Program-made: the position numbers and the translations under genes
Shown: positions 15,581 to 24,032 of the stretch, one piece after another
Position numbering within the stretch: the stretch's first letter is position 1
Layout of the letters: each line of letters begins with the position of its first letter
Notes under the pieces: generated by a model
The model's input: the letters and a program-made list of their open reading frames with translations, nothing else
Database searches by the model: none
Told to the model about the DNA's origin: nothing
Source of the DNA: Acidobacteriota bacterium
Lineage (GTDB): Bacteria > Acidobacteriota > Blastocatellia > Pyrinomonadales > Pyrinomonadaceae
Assembly (NCBI GenBank): GCA_019639115.1
Contig: JAHBSM010000009.1
Location: forward strand, 110,964 to 174,963
Length of the DNA: 64,000 nt
Direction of reading: 5' to 3'

Positions 15581-18013
15581 ATGCTCAAACGAATCCACAT
15601 CTGTCTATTTTTGTCTATTGCCGCGTCCGTGGCCGCTGCACAGGGCTCTTACCAAAAGCCGCCGAAGGAGATAATGGACGTTCTGAACGCACCTCCGATC
15701 CCGCAGAGGTCCATCTCGCCTGCTCGCGACCGCATCGCTTTGCTCACGCCTTTGCGGTACCCGCCGATCTCTGAGCTGGCGCGCCCGATGCTGCGTCTCG
15801 CCGGACTCCGTATCGACCCGACCATAAACGGACAACATCGCCAGCCTTATGCCGTAGGCTTAACGCTTATGAATGTCTCGGACGGAAAAGAGACCGCCGT
15901 GGCCCTGCCTCAAGGCGCCAAGATCGTCTCGCCGACCTGGTCACCCGACGGCAAATATATCGCGGTCGGCAACGTGACGAACTCCGGCGTAGAACTATGG
16001 ATAGTCGATACGGCGGCGGCAAAAGCGACACAGATACGAGGCGCTATGGTCAACACGACGATGCGCGGATTCAGTTGGCAGGGCGGCGACACACTGCTCG
16101 TGAATCTCGTCCCCGATCGACGCGGGCCCGCACCGCAGTATCGTGACTTGACGCCCAACGAGCCGAACATACAGGAAACCAGCGGACGGACCGGTGCTGT
16201 CCAGACTTTTCAGGACCTGCTGCGGACGCCTAACGACGAGCTGCTTTTCGAGTATTACTGCACATCGCAGCTTGCTCTTGTTGATGTCAAAGGCCGCATT
16301 CAAAAGATAGGCGAGCCCGCGATCTATGACGGCGCGGACCTATCACCCGACGGCCGCTACGTGCTCGTTTCGCGCGTCGAACGACCGTTCTCATATCAGT
16401 TCCCGTTCCAGCGGTTCCCGCACGCGACCGAGGTGTGGACGTCGGCGGGCAAACTCGTTAAGACATTGTCGAGGTCGCCGCTGCAGAACGACCTGCCCGT
16501 TGGCGGCGTCTCGTCGTACCCGCGCGCCTACAGCTGGATCCCTGCGGAGCCGGCGACGCTCGTTTGGGTAGAGGCTTTGGACGGAGGAGACCCTCGAAAG
16601 CCCGCGCCGAACCGCGACCGTATAGCCAAGCTCACGGCGCCGTTCGATCAGGGCGGCGAAGAGCTTTTCAAGCTGCAGCACCGATATCAGGGGCGCATTT
16701 TCGGCGAGAAGGACGGCTTGATCCTGTTCTACGACTACGACCGCGACAAGCAGCGGCGGCGGGTTTTTGCAGCCGACTACCGCAAACCGGAAAGCGTTAA
16801 GATCATCTCCGACCTCAACATCAACGACCGATACAACGATATCGGCCAGCCGGTAACGAAACAGCTTCAGAACGGCAGCGTCGTAGCTCGCCAGAACGGC
16901 TCGAGCATTTTCTTCTTTGGTTCGGGCGCCTCGCCCCAGGGCGATCGTCCTTTCTTTCGCGAGATGAACCTGGCGACGGGCGACGTCCGTGAGATCTTCC
17001 GTTCCGGAACCGACGAATATGAGTCGTTCGCGGGAATGATCGACGACGCCGGTATGCAGTTCTTTACGACCAAAGAGTCGGTCACCGATCCGCCAAATCT
17101 ATTCATACGCCAGGTTTGCCCGCCGGGACAGACATGTACGGCGATGGCATATCGTCAGATCACCGAATTCAAAGACCCGTCACCGCAGCTTCGCGGCATC
17201 AAAAAACAACTCGTGCGATACAAGCGGGCCGACGGGGTCGATCTTTCATTCACGCTCTATCTGCCGCCCGGATATAAAGAAGGGACACGGCTGCCGACCG
17301 TTGTATGGGCATATCCGCTCGAGTTCACGGACGCTTCGACGGCCGGTCAGGTGTCGGGTTCGACCAATCGATTTACGCAGATAGGCGGCATATCACATTT
17401 GTTCTTTCTGTTGCAGGGATACGCGGTCCTCGACGATGCGACGATGCCGATAGTCGGCGATCCGCTTACTGTCAATGACACGTTCATCAAGCAGATCGTT
17501 GATTCGGCCAAAGCCGCCATTGACAAAGGCGTCGAGATGGGCGTGGTCGATCCTGAACGGGTAGGTGTCGGCGGACATAGTTACGGCGCTTTCATGACGG
17601 CAAATCTGCTTGCGCACAGCGATATGTTCAGGGCGGGCATAGCCAGGAGCGGAGCCTATAACAGGACGCTTACGCCTTTCGGGTTTCAGTCGGAGCGGAG
17701 GAATTTCTGGGAGGCTCCCGAGCTGTATGCAAAGGTTTCGCCGTTCTTTTACGCTAATAAGATAAACGAGCCGATACTGCTGATACACGGCGAAGCGGAC
17801 AACAACCAGGGCACGTTCCCGATCCAATCGGAGCGGCTTTTTGCCGCATTGAGCGGACTCGGCGGCACGGCGAGGCTCGTGATGCTGCCGCTCGAATCGC
17901 ACGGCTACGCAGCACGCGAATCGACCGAGCACACGCTATACGAAATGATCGAGTGGTTCGATCGTTACGTAAAGAACGCTCCGCCGCGGCCCGTTAAGGC
18001 GGCTGGCAACTGA
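15581..18013 (+). CDS. Secreted S9 family (prolyl oligopeptidase clan) peptidase
   Basis: An 810-residue protein with a signal peptide ending near 'VAAAQ'. Residues of about 80-530 form a TolB/PD40-like beta-propeller ('SPTWSPDGKYIAVG', 'DLSPDGRYVLV'). The C-terminal alpha/beta-hydrolase domain carries the triad Ser667 ('GGHSYGAF'), Asp740 ('HGEADNNQG') and His774 ('ESHGY'). The 'GGHSYG' form and length are typical of the glutamyl endopeptidase-like branch of S9. The propeller limits substrates to peptides, so periplasmic peptide degradation is likely. The start is well set: AGGAGG lies 6-8 nt before the ATG. radA begins 9 nt after its stop, so the two may share a transcript. Confidence 0.9.
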   Translation: MLKRIHICLFLSIAASVAAAQGSYQKPPKEIMDVLNAPPIPQRSISPARDRIALLTPLRYPPISELARPMLRLAGLRIDPTINGQHRQPYAVGLTLMNVSDGKETAVALPQGAKIVSPTWSPDGKYIAVGNVTNSGVELWIVDTAAAKATQIRGAMVNTTMRGFSWQGGDTLLVNLVPDRRGPAPQYRDLTPNEPNIQETSGRTGAVQTFQDLLRTPNDELLFEYYCTSQLALVDVKGRIQKIGEPAIYDGADLSPDGRYVLVSRVERPFSYQFPFQRFPHATEVWTSAGKLVKTLSRSPLQNDLPVGGVSSYPRAYSWIPAEPATLVWVEALDGGDPRKPAPNRDRIAKLTAPFDQGGEELFKLQHRYQGRIFGEKDGLILFYDYDRDKQRRRVFAADYRKPESVKIISDLNINDRYNDIGQPVTKQLQNGSVVARQNGSSIFFFGSGASPQGDRPFFREMNLATGDVREIFRSGTDEYESFAGMIDDAGMQFFTTKESVTDPPNLFIRQVCPPGQTCTAMAYRQITEFKDPSPQLRGIKKQLVRYKRADGVDLSFTLYLPPGYKEGTRLPTVVWAYPLEFTDASTAGQVSGSTNRFTQIGGISHLFFLLQGYAVLDDATMPIVGDPLTVNDTFIKQIVDSAKAAIDKGVEMGVVDPERVGVGGHSYGAFMTANLLAHSDMFRAGIARSGAYNRTLTPFGFQSERRNFWEAPELYAKVSPFFYANKINEPILLIHGEADNNQGTFPIQSERLFAALSGLGGTARLVMLPLESHGYAARESTEHTLYEMIEWFDRYVKNAPPRPVKAAGN

Positions 18014-18022
18014 CACGTCGGA

Positions 18023-19384
18023 ATGCCCAGATCGCCCGCTACAATCTACGTCTGTCAAAATTGCGGCAGCCAGTCGCGTAAATGGCTCGGGCAGTGTCCT
18101 GACTGCGGCGAGTGGAATACGCTTGTCGAAGAGCGGTTTCGTCCGACACCGGCCGGGGGCGGGCGTACCGCGGCGAGATCAGCCGCTCCGACCGCGTTCC
18201 GCGATATAGAGTCACAGGATGATTCGCGATCGCCGTCCGGGATCGACGAGTTCGACCGCGTTCTCGGCGGCGGCATCGTGCCCGGCTCGCTTGTATTGAT
18301 CGGAGGTGCCCCGGGCATCGGCAAATCAACGATCGTGATCCAGGTCGCCGAACGGCTCTCTGCAGCCGGGACATCAGTTCTCTACGTATCGGGCGAAGAA
18401 AGTGAACGACAGATCAAGATGCGTGGCGAACGCCTGGGCCTGGACGCCGATACGCTATATGTCCTAGCTGAGACCGACCTGGCCGCCATCTTGTCAGAAG
18501 CCGATCGTCACGCTCCCGGCCTCCTGATCGTTGATTCGATCCAGACGATATTCAGCTCACAGATCGAATCGGCCCCGGGCAGCGTGTCCCAGGTTCGCGA
18601 GGTCGCTTCGCGGCTGATGATGTTTGCCAAACAGACCGCAACTCCGATATTCATCACCGGCCACGTTACAAAAGAAGGTTCGATCGCCGGCCCGCGAACG
18701 CTCGAACACATCGTGGACACGGTGATCTATTTCGAAGGCGACCGGCATCATAATCACCGGATCATTCGAGCTACCAAGAATCGATTTGGGGCTGCAAATG
18801 AGATCGGTGTATTCGAGATGACGGCCTCTGGCCTTGTTCCCGTCGGCAATCCGTCCGAATTGTTCCTTCAGGAGCGGCCCGAGAACGCCACAGGATCGGT
18901 CGTGACCGCCTGCATGGAGGGCACACGGCCCGTTCTCGTAGAAATGCAGGCTCTCGTAAGCGGAACGAAATTCGGGTCCGGGCGGCGTATGACCCAAGGT
19001 TTCGATCAGAACCGCGCAAGCCTGTTGATCGCGGTACTCGAAAAGCGGCTCGGGTTTCAATTGGCCGGTGAGGACGTGTTTCTTAACGTGGCCGGCGGCT
19101 TTGAGATCGATGAACCTGCCGCAGATCTGGGAGCGATCGCGGCCATCGCTTCCAGCTACCGAAATCTTCAGATACCCAGAGAAACTGCTGTTTTCGGCGA
19201 AGTTGGGCTTACGGGCGAAGTTCGCGGGGTAATGCAGGCTCAGGCTCGTGCCCGCGAAGCCCAGACGCTTGGGTTCAAGAAACTTATCCTGCCCGAATCA
19301 AATAAAAAAGGCCTCGAAAAGCTGATAGGGATCCGCGTTATCGGTGTAAGGACGCTCGACGAGATGCTCGACGAGGTCTTCTAA
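18023..19384 (+). CDS. radA: DNA repair protein RadA (Sms)
   Basis: A 453-residue protein of standard length and domain order. A C4 zinc finger (Cys11, Cys14, Cys25, Cys28) comes first, then a RecA-like ATPase core with Walker A GAPGIGKS at 95-102. The RadA-specific 'KNRFG' motif follows, and a C-terminal Lon-protease-like domain ('FLNVAGGFEIDEPAADLGAIAA', without the Lon catalytic dyad role). RadA is a DnaB-like helicase that extends heteroduplexes in recombinational repair and natural transformation. It converges with the PilZ gene with 7 nt between the stops. Nothing unusual is seen in key residues. Confidence 0.97.
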   Translation: MPRSPATIYVCQNCGSQSRKWLGQCPDCGEWNTLVEERFRPTPAGGGRTAARSAAPTAFRDIESQDDSRSPSGIDEFDRVLGGGIVPGSLVLIGGAPGIGKSTIVIQVAERLSAAGTSVLYVSGEESERQIKMRGERLGLDADTLYVLAETDLAAILSEADRHAPGLLIVDSIQTIFSSQIESAPGSVSQVREVASRLMMFAKQTATPIFITGHVTKEGSIAGPRTLEHIVDTVIYFEGDRHHNHRIIRATKNRFGAANEIGVFEMTASGLVPVGNPSELFLQERPENATGSVVTACMEGTRPVLVEMQALVSGTKFGSGRRMTQGFDQNRASLLIAVLEKRLGFQLAGEDVFLNVAGGFEIDEPAADLGAIAAIASSYRNLQIPRETAVFGEVGLTGEVRGVMQAQARAREAQTLGFKKLILPESNKKGLEKLIGIRVIGVRTLDEMLDEVF

Positions 19385-19391
19385 AACCCGG

Positions 19392-19850
19392 CTATATTCG
19401 ATCATCGTCTGACGACATAATACGCTGAAGTATGCTATCGGTCTTTTGACGGATGTCGATCACCCGCGGGTCCGGATGTTCGTCAATGAACCGCGGAGGC
19501 ACGTGGAACGGATCGACATCATGCGGCAGGCCTTCACGTTCGAGGCGGTCGCGGATGAGGTCGGCGACGAGTTCCTGTTCGAAACGCGAGATATCGATAA
19601 ATCGAACACCGATGCCCGTGTGGTCGAATCGATACAACGCTCGGCATTTGAGCGGAAGAAAATTCCCGTTCGGGAGCTCGATCTCTAGTCTGAACTCATC
19701 GCCCGTGTAGATATTCTCTTCCCAGCCGGTAAAGCATCCACCGATGCTGATCTGCTGCAGAAGCGTTTCCTGTCGGTCGCCGTCGCGCGTCACAACCGAA
19801 GCCGGAATATCCAGCGAGAACCTAATGTGCTGTCGTTGGCGAATGCTCAT
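19392..19850 (-). CDS. PilZ domain protein
   Basis: A 152-residue protein with a PilZ domain at about 4-105. The c-di-GMP contact motifs are present as 'RQRQHIR' (RxxxR-like) near the N-terminus and 'ISIGG' (D/NxSxxG-like, with I in place of D/N) near residue 35, so binding may be weakened. The C-terminal 45 residues are acidic and unassigned. ATG 19850 is preferred because it puts the Arg motif near the N-terminus as usual; an in-frame ATG at 19877 remains possible. PilZ proteins link c-di-GMP to motility or exopolysaccharide, which could connect to the type IV pilus genes in this window. Confidence 0.82.
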   Translation of the reverse strand: MSIRQRQHIRFSLDIPASVVTRDGDRQETLLQQISIGGCFTGWEENIYTGDEFRLEIELPNGNFLPLKCRALYRFDHTGIGVRFIDISRFEQELVADLIRDRLEREGLPHDVDPFHVPPRFIDEHPDPRVIDIRQKTDSILQRIMSSDDDRI

Positions 19851-19933
19851 GGTGCGGAGCCTATGGGGACCGGTCATTGGGATTGTAAACGCTTAGCCGT
19901 CCCCGCAACAAGGCTATCCGAACATGCTGCGGC

Positions 19934-19959
19934 AAAAAAGATGCGGGGCTGTCCGCATC
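19934..19959 (-). terminator. Rho-independent terminator after bacilliredoxin gene
   Basis: Read on the - strand, GATGCGG-ACAGCC-CCGCATC is a perfect 7-bp hairpin followed directly by six T. It lies about 40 nt downstream of the bacilliredoxin stop. An overlapping alternative pairing (TGCGGGG at 19942-19948 with CCCCGCA at 19970-19976) also exists. Confidence 0.85.
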
Positions 19960-20000
19960 TAGCAGATCTCCCCGCAATTTTATCTACTTCGAACTATGAA

Positions 20001-20444
20001 CTAGTTCGCCGCCGCCTCTGTCCGTGAGCAATGCTGGGCAAAAGCTCCGACAAGATCCTCTGCGATGACCGTCGGCGGGCGACCTTCCAGGTCGCGTCGT
20101 TCGAACATTTTGACGACGTTGCCGCCTTTTAGCAATGCGATCGACGGCGACGACGGCGGGAACGGCTCAAAATGAGAGCGAGCGACCTCAGTAGCGTCGA
20201 TATCAGCCCCTGCAAATACCGTGATCGAGCGATCAGGCTTCAATTCCGAATTCGCCAGAGCCATCGCGATACCCGGACGAACGCCGCCGGCCGCACAGCC
20301 GCATACCGAGTTCACGACGACCATCAGGGTACCCTCTGTGTTTTTGATCGCGTCCTCGACCGCCTCTGGCGTCTTGGTCTCTTCGATACCAAGCTGGGCA
20401 AGTTCCTGGCGCATACCGTGGATCATCATTTCTGGATAAGGCAT
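20001..20444 (-). CDS. BrxA/BrxB family bacilliredoxin (YphP/YqiW)
   Basis: A 147-residue thioredoxin-fold protein of usual length. The active-site CGC is Cys48-Gly-Cys50 in 'VNSVCGCAAGG'. 'MPYPEMMIHGMRQELAQLG' is the typical bacilliredoxin N-terminus. Bacilliredoxins remove bacillithiol from S-bacillithiolated proteins, so the gene suggests bacillithiol or a related thiol is used. It is a single gene, closed by a strong terminator at 19934-19959. Its own promoter is not obvious. The 220 nt upstream hold short hairpins (for example GTTCC/GGAAC near 20512) and a T7 run but no gene apart from the tRNA. Confidence 0.93.
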   Translation of the reverse strand: MPYPEMMIHGMRQELAQLGIEETKTPEAVEDAIKNTEGTLMVVVNSVCGCAAGGVRPGIAMALANSELKPDRSITVFAGADIDATEVARSHFEPFPPSSPSIALLKGGNVVKMFERRDLEGRPPTVIAEDLVGAFAQHCSRTEAAAN

Positions 20445-20623
20445 ATTTTATTTTTGCGTCGGCCCTACGGGCCGCTCGAGTTCTCCTTGTTGGTTTAGGT
20501 TAGGCAGCGGTTCCGTCACGGAACAGCAATCCTGACCTTTTTTTCAAGTATTCAATAATCGCTGCCTTGTAGTCAAGGTCAACCAATCAGAGATGTGCAG
20601 CGGCAGCTAGCTGGATATATGGT

Positions 20624-20652
20624 TTGACACCCCGATGGCCGTGCTCTACACT
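20624..20652 (+). promoter_or_regulatory. Sigma70-type promoter of tRNA-Pro
   Basis: A perfect -35 TTGACA (20624-20629), a 17-nt spacer and -10 TACACT (20647-20652, 4 of 6 consensus). The first tRNA base is 15 nt after the -10 box, giving a short 5' leader as expected. Confidence 0.85.
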
Positions 20653-20660
20653 CAGTAATT

Positions 20661-20743
<83 letters not shown>

Positions 20744-20750
20744 TAAAGAA

Positions 20751-20782
20751 AAAAGCCGGCTCGATGTATCGGGCCGGCTTTT
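20751..20782. terminator. Bidirectional terminator between tRNA-Pro and TonB receptor gene
   Basis: AAAAGCCGGC and GCCGGCTTTT form a 10-bp symmetrical stem with a 12-nt loop, so T runs follow the hairpin on both strands. It can end the tRNA transcript and the converging TonB receptor transcript. Confidence 0.85.
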
Positions 20783-20804
20783 GCTATTTACGCTCCTTGT
20801 CTCG

Positions 20805-23495
20805 TCAGAATTTGAACCTGATCTGGGTCGTAAAGCTCCTGCCGGCACCGTCGATGCCCCAACTCGGATTTCTGCGGTAATGGTCGAAAACATTCTCGAA
20901 CGCCCATGTGACAACGGCCTTCTCGTGCAGCCGAAATCCGCCGCGAAGATTGGCGATGCCATAACCCGGAAGATAATTGAACAAGTTGTTAGCCGCGAAT
21001 CCCGGCCCTAAGACGCGGGTCAGAACCTGAGTGATATTCTCACCCGTCGCTCGGAGTGTATAGGTGCCGACGGCCGCGTTACAGGTCCCGGCTGCGTTGA
21101 ATGTCAGTCCGCGAACGCAGGCTCCACGACGAAAGAAATTCTCGATCTGCGTCCGGTTGCGCGGAGCTCCGGTCCGGCGATCGCTGAGATCGAGCGACGA
21201 CAAGCGGTCCTGTTTTGCTGCAAATATTCCGTAAGCCTCGACCCAGACCCGCGACCAGTCCTTACGAATACTTGCAAAGGCTGTCGGTGGCGGCGTCCCG
21301 CCTTCGATGTCGGGAGGCAGCCCGGTAGCTTTATCCGCGGCATGATTGTAGGTCGCATTGGCCGAAAGCGTTACGCGATACGGCAACCTCGCTTTACCTC
21401 GAAACTCCGTCCCCCACAATCTCGCGTCACCCAGATTGGCTCGAACGAGGACGGGCGACGATGACAAAGCTACGAATACAGCTCCGTTCGCATTCTGGCT
21501 CGTTATCGGTTCGCTGCCGATGAATCGACCCGTAGATCCGGCCGGGAGGATCAGCGCCTGCTTTACGATCGACGCCAGAATATCCAACCGATATGCTGTG
21601 AATTCGAGCTCGACTCGGCTCGAGTTGTATCGGACCGAGCCCTCGAGATTGTTGCTGAATTCCGACCTCAGCTTCGAGACCGGGATGCCGGTATTCGTCG
21701 CCGATGCCGAGGCACTAGACCCGATCGTGCCGCCGAGAGCACTTGCAGATGCAAAGTCGGTCTCGAATCCGTCGCCCGTAAGCCCGAGCGTTCCTAGATC
21801 GGTGATGCTCGGATATCGGAATCCGCGGCTGTAATTGAATGCAAGCCGCAAGCCCGGAGCGACGGTCGCGAGCAGTCCGACGCGGCCCGAGAATCCAGAA
21901 TCCGACAGACTGTCATCCGACCACAATGGGCGACCTCCAACGACAGGAGCGTCCGAGCCGCGGACCCGATACCGCATAGCTCCGTATCTGAGGGCTCCCG
22001 TCACCTTGAGGCGTCCTGGGATGGCTTCCCACTGGTCTTGAATATAAACGCCGCCGTGGCCAAAACGTGCTTCGTCCGGCACACGCGGCCGCGAGAGCGA
22101 GACCGCGAACGTAGTACCGTTGACCGTGTAGGCCGGCGAATTGACCCGTTCAAAGTAAACGTCGGCGCCGACCAGGAACGTGTTAGACCGGCCCAAACGC
22201 CTGTCGGCAAATCCGCTGAGGCCCCAGACGCTGGTCCGCTCATATTGATGCGTGATGTCTCCGAACGGATTTCCTTGCCCACCCTGATTCACGCGTTCCT
22301 CGCGCTGCGAATTGAAGGAACCCGTGACCGAGAAACTGTCGAAAGGGCCCGCTCCTTGCTTTACATAGCGTACGTAGCCGAGATCGAGCATCAGATTCCT
22401 GAGGTCGGCTATCAGATTGCCGTCTCCGCCGAGCAGTTGGTCGAAACGCTTGCCGTCGTCCTGTTGCCCGCGTTGATAGAACACGGTCAACTGCTGATCC
22501 GGCCGCGGAGCGAAGTCGAGCCGGCCGGAGCCGCCGTATTGCTTGAATCCGGTGTCGGGCGAACGCTTATAAAGTATCGTCGAAGGCAGCCCGAGGAATC
22601 GCGTGATAGACGAATGCGAATCAAGGCCGCCCGCCGTCCGCATATCGCCGACGCGTCGCCCGAAAAGGTGTGCATAACCGCCGAACGTCCTGTTGCCGTA
22701 GCTGAACAGGCCCGAGCCTCCCGCGTTCCTATTCGCGGATGTGTAGGCTCCGATAAATTCGCCGTGAAACTCGGGTTTCTGTGCACCGAATACAGGCGTG
22801 ATCGTGCGCAGGTTTACGGTCCCGCCGAGCGAATCCGATCCGTATTGTGCGGAGCTGGGGCCGCGTACCACCTCGACCGCTTCGAAGCTGCTGGCTTCGT
22901 TCAGGTTGAAGAACGTGTTGATGCCGCCCCGCTGGCCCGCGTGAGTAAAACGAACGCCGTCAACGTAATTTACGACGTTCTTGCCTGTCAAGCCCCGCAC
23001 CACGATGGCTCCGATCGTCGGACTCGTCAGTTGGACGTTAAGTCCCGCTTCCTCGCGGGCCGCTTCGGCCATGACCGTCGTCGCTCGGGACCTGATCGAA
23101 TCGGCCGAAATAACGGTCACCGATTGCGGCACGTTCACGGCTTCAACTGCGGACCCGACGTCGGCAGTGACCGTCACGCGCGTCTCACCGATCTCCAGTG
23201 CTACGTCTATGTCAATCGCTCCGGACCCGATATCGACCGTACGGGTCGCGGGCTTGAATCCGGTAGCAACGACCGTTAGGTCATAGCTCCCCGCCGGTAC
23301 ACGCGAGAACCGATAATGCCCGTTGCCGGCCGTTGTTGTCGAAGCCATTGCTCCGCCGCCGCGAACTGTAAGCGTGACACCGGCCCCGGCTATGGCCGAG
23401 CCGTTCTGGTCCTTGACAGTACCGGACAGCGACTGGCCTGCGGCCGCCGCGGCAAAGGCCGAGATCGCAAGTATAGTAACGATAAGATCTTTCAT
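20805..23495 (-). CDS. TonB-dependent outer-membrane receptor
   Basis: An 896-residue protein. A signal peptide (ending near 'AAAGQ') is followed by a carboxypeptidase-regulatory-like beta-sandwich (about 22-105, 'LSGTVKDQNGSAIAGAGVTL'). The plug domain (about 115-230) contains 'VPQSVTVISADSI' and 'VVRGPSSAQYGSDSLGGTVNL'. The 22-stranded barrel runs to a C-terminal 'QIRFKF' ending in Phe, as needed for outer-membrane insertion. These receptors import scarce ligands such as siderophores, cobalamin or glycans using TonB energy. Ligand cannot be told, and no Fur or B12 regulatory element is recognisable in the 120 nt upstream. Long + strand frames here are antisense shadows. Confidence 0.93.
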   Translation of the reverse strand: MKDLIVTILAISAFAAAAAGQSLSGTVKDQNGSAIAGAGVTLTVRGGGAMASTTTAGNGHYRFSRVPAGSYDLTVVATGFKPATRTVDIGSGAIDIDVALEIGETRVTVTADVGSAVEAVNVPQSVTVISADSIRSRATTVMAEAAREEAGLNVQLTSPTIGAIVVRGLTGKNVVNYVDGVRFTHAGQRGGINTFFNLNEASSFEAVEVVRGPSSAQYGSDSLGGTVNLRTITPVFGAQKPEFHGEFIGAYTSANRNAGGSGLFSYGNRTFGGYAHLFGRRVGDMRTAGGLDSHSSITRFLGLPSTILYKRSPDTGFKQYGGSGRLDFAPRPDQQLTVFYQRGQQDDGKRFDQLLGGDGNLIADLRNLMLDLGYVRYVKQGAGPFDSFSVTGSFNSQREERVNQGGQGNPFGDITHQYERTSVWGLSGFADRRLGRSNTFLVGADVYFERVNSPAYTVNGTTFAVSLSRPRVPDEARFGHGGVYIQDQWEAIPGRLKVTGALRYGAMRYRVRGSDAPVVGGRPLWSDDSLSDSGFSGRVGLLATVAPGLRLAFNYSRGFRYPSITDLGTLGLTGDGFETDFASASALGGTIGSSASASATNTGIPVSKLRSEFSNNLEGSVRYNSSRVELEFTAYRLDILASIVKQALILPAGSTGRFIGSEPITSQNANGAVFVALSSSPVLVRANLGDARLWGTEFRGKARLPYRVTLSANATYNHAADKATGLPPDIEGGTPPPTAFASIRKDWSRVWVEAYGIFAAKQDRLSSLDLSDRRTGAPRNRTQIENFFRRGACVRGLTFNAAGTCNAAVGTYTLRATGENITQVLTRVLGPGFAANNLFNYLPGYGIANLRGGFRLHEKAVVTWAFENVFDHYRRNPSWGIDGAGRSFTTQIRFKF

Positions 23496-23618
23496 TTTCG
23501 AGGTCGGGCTTCACCGCCATAACGGAGCGCAGCGGACCCGGGATCGGTGAAGTGTAAGCGACAACTCACGCTACTACCATGACTCGTACTATCAGTGGAT
23601 GGACCCGCTTTCTCCGGC

Positions 23619-24008
23619 TTACGGAATGTCGGAAACGTAGGTTGCGACGCTTGTCGGCGTCTCGTAGCATCTGACCTTGAAGACCCTGACCCGATCGTCT
23701 CCGACGCGGCTGTTGAGGTAATCATGGAAATACCGAGCGATGTTCTCGGCCGACGGATTGAGCTCGTCGTCAAAGGGCGGAAGTTCGTTAAGATTGCGGT
23801 GATCGAGGTAGGCGACTATCTCATCAGCGGCGGATTTGAGATCGCCGAAATCTATCAGAAGGCCGATATTATTGAGTTCCTCGCCTCGAGCAAATATCTC
23901 GACCTTGTAGTTGTGGCCATGCAGGTTCTCGCATTTCCCTTTGTATCCGCGTAGCTGATGCGCGGACGAGAAATTGCGTTCGATCATTACCTCGTAAAAA
24001 GAAGGCAT
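23619..24008 (-). CDS. queD: 6-carboxy-5,6,7,8-tetrahydropterin synthase QueD
   Basis: A 129-residue protein of the PTPS/QueD family, standard length. The zinc ligands are His17, His30 and His32, and the catalytic Cys26 is in 'CENLHGHNY'. 'LLIDFGDLK' and the C-terminal 'VRCYETPTSVATY' (Glu anchoring the pterin) also match. QueD converts dihydroneopterin triphosphate to 6-carboxytetrahydropterin, the second step of queuosine synthesis. ATG 24008 ('MPSFYEV') is preferred over GTG 24023. It lies 24 nt from the helicase gene on the same strand. No other queuosine genes are in the window. Confidence 0.92.
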   Translation of the reverse strand: MPSFYEVMIERNFSSAHQLRGYKGKCENLHGHNYKVEIFARGEELNNIGLLIDFGDLKSAADEIVAYLDHRNLNELPPFDDELNPSAENIARYFHDYLNSRVGDDRVRVFKVRCYETPTSVATYVSDIP

Positions 24009-24032
24009 ACCGAAATGATACACGAGCCGGGC

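Noticed and set aside
22038..23279. 413-residue + strand open frame
   Set aside because: It lies antisense to the TonB receptor gene, is Arg/Asp/Val-rich without any domain pattern, and has no SD; it reflects the high-GC codon shadow.
23496..23618. Cobalamin or TPP riboswitch upstream of the TonB receptor
   Set aside because: The conserved B12-box, TPP and FMN core sequences are absent on the - strand leader.
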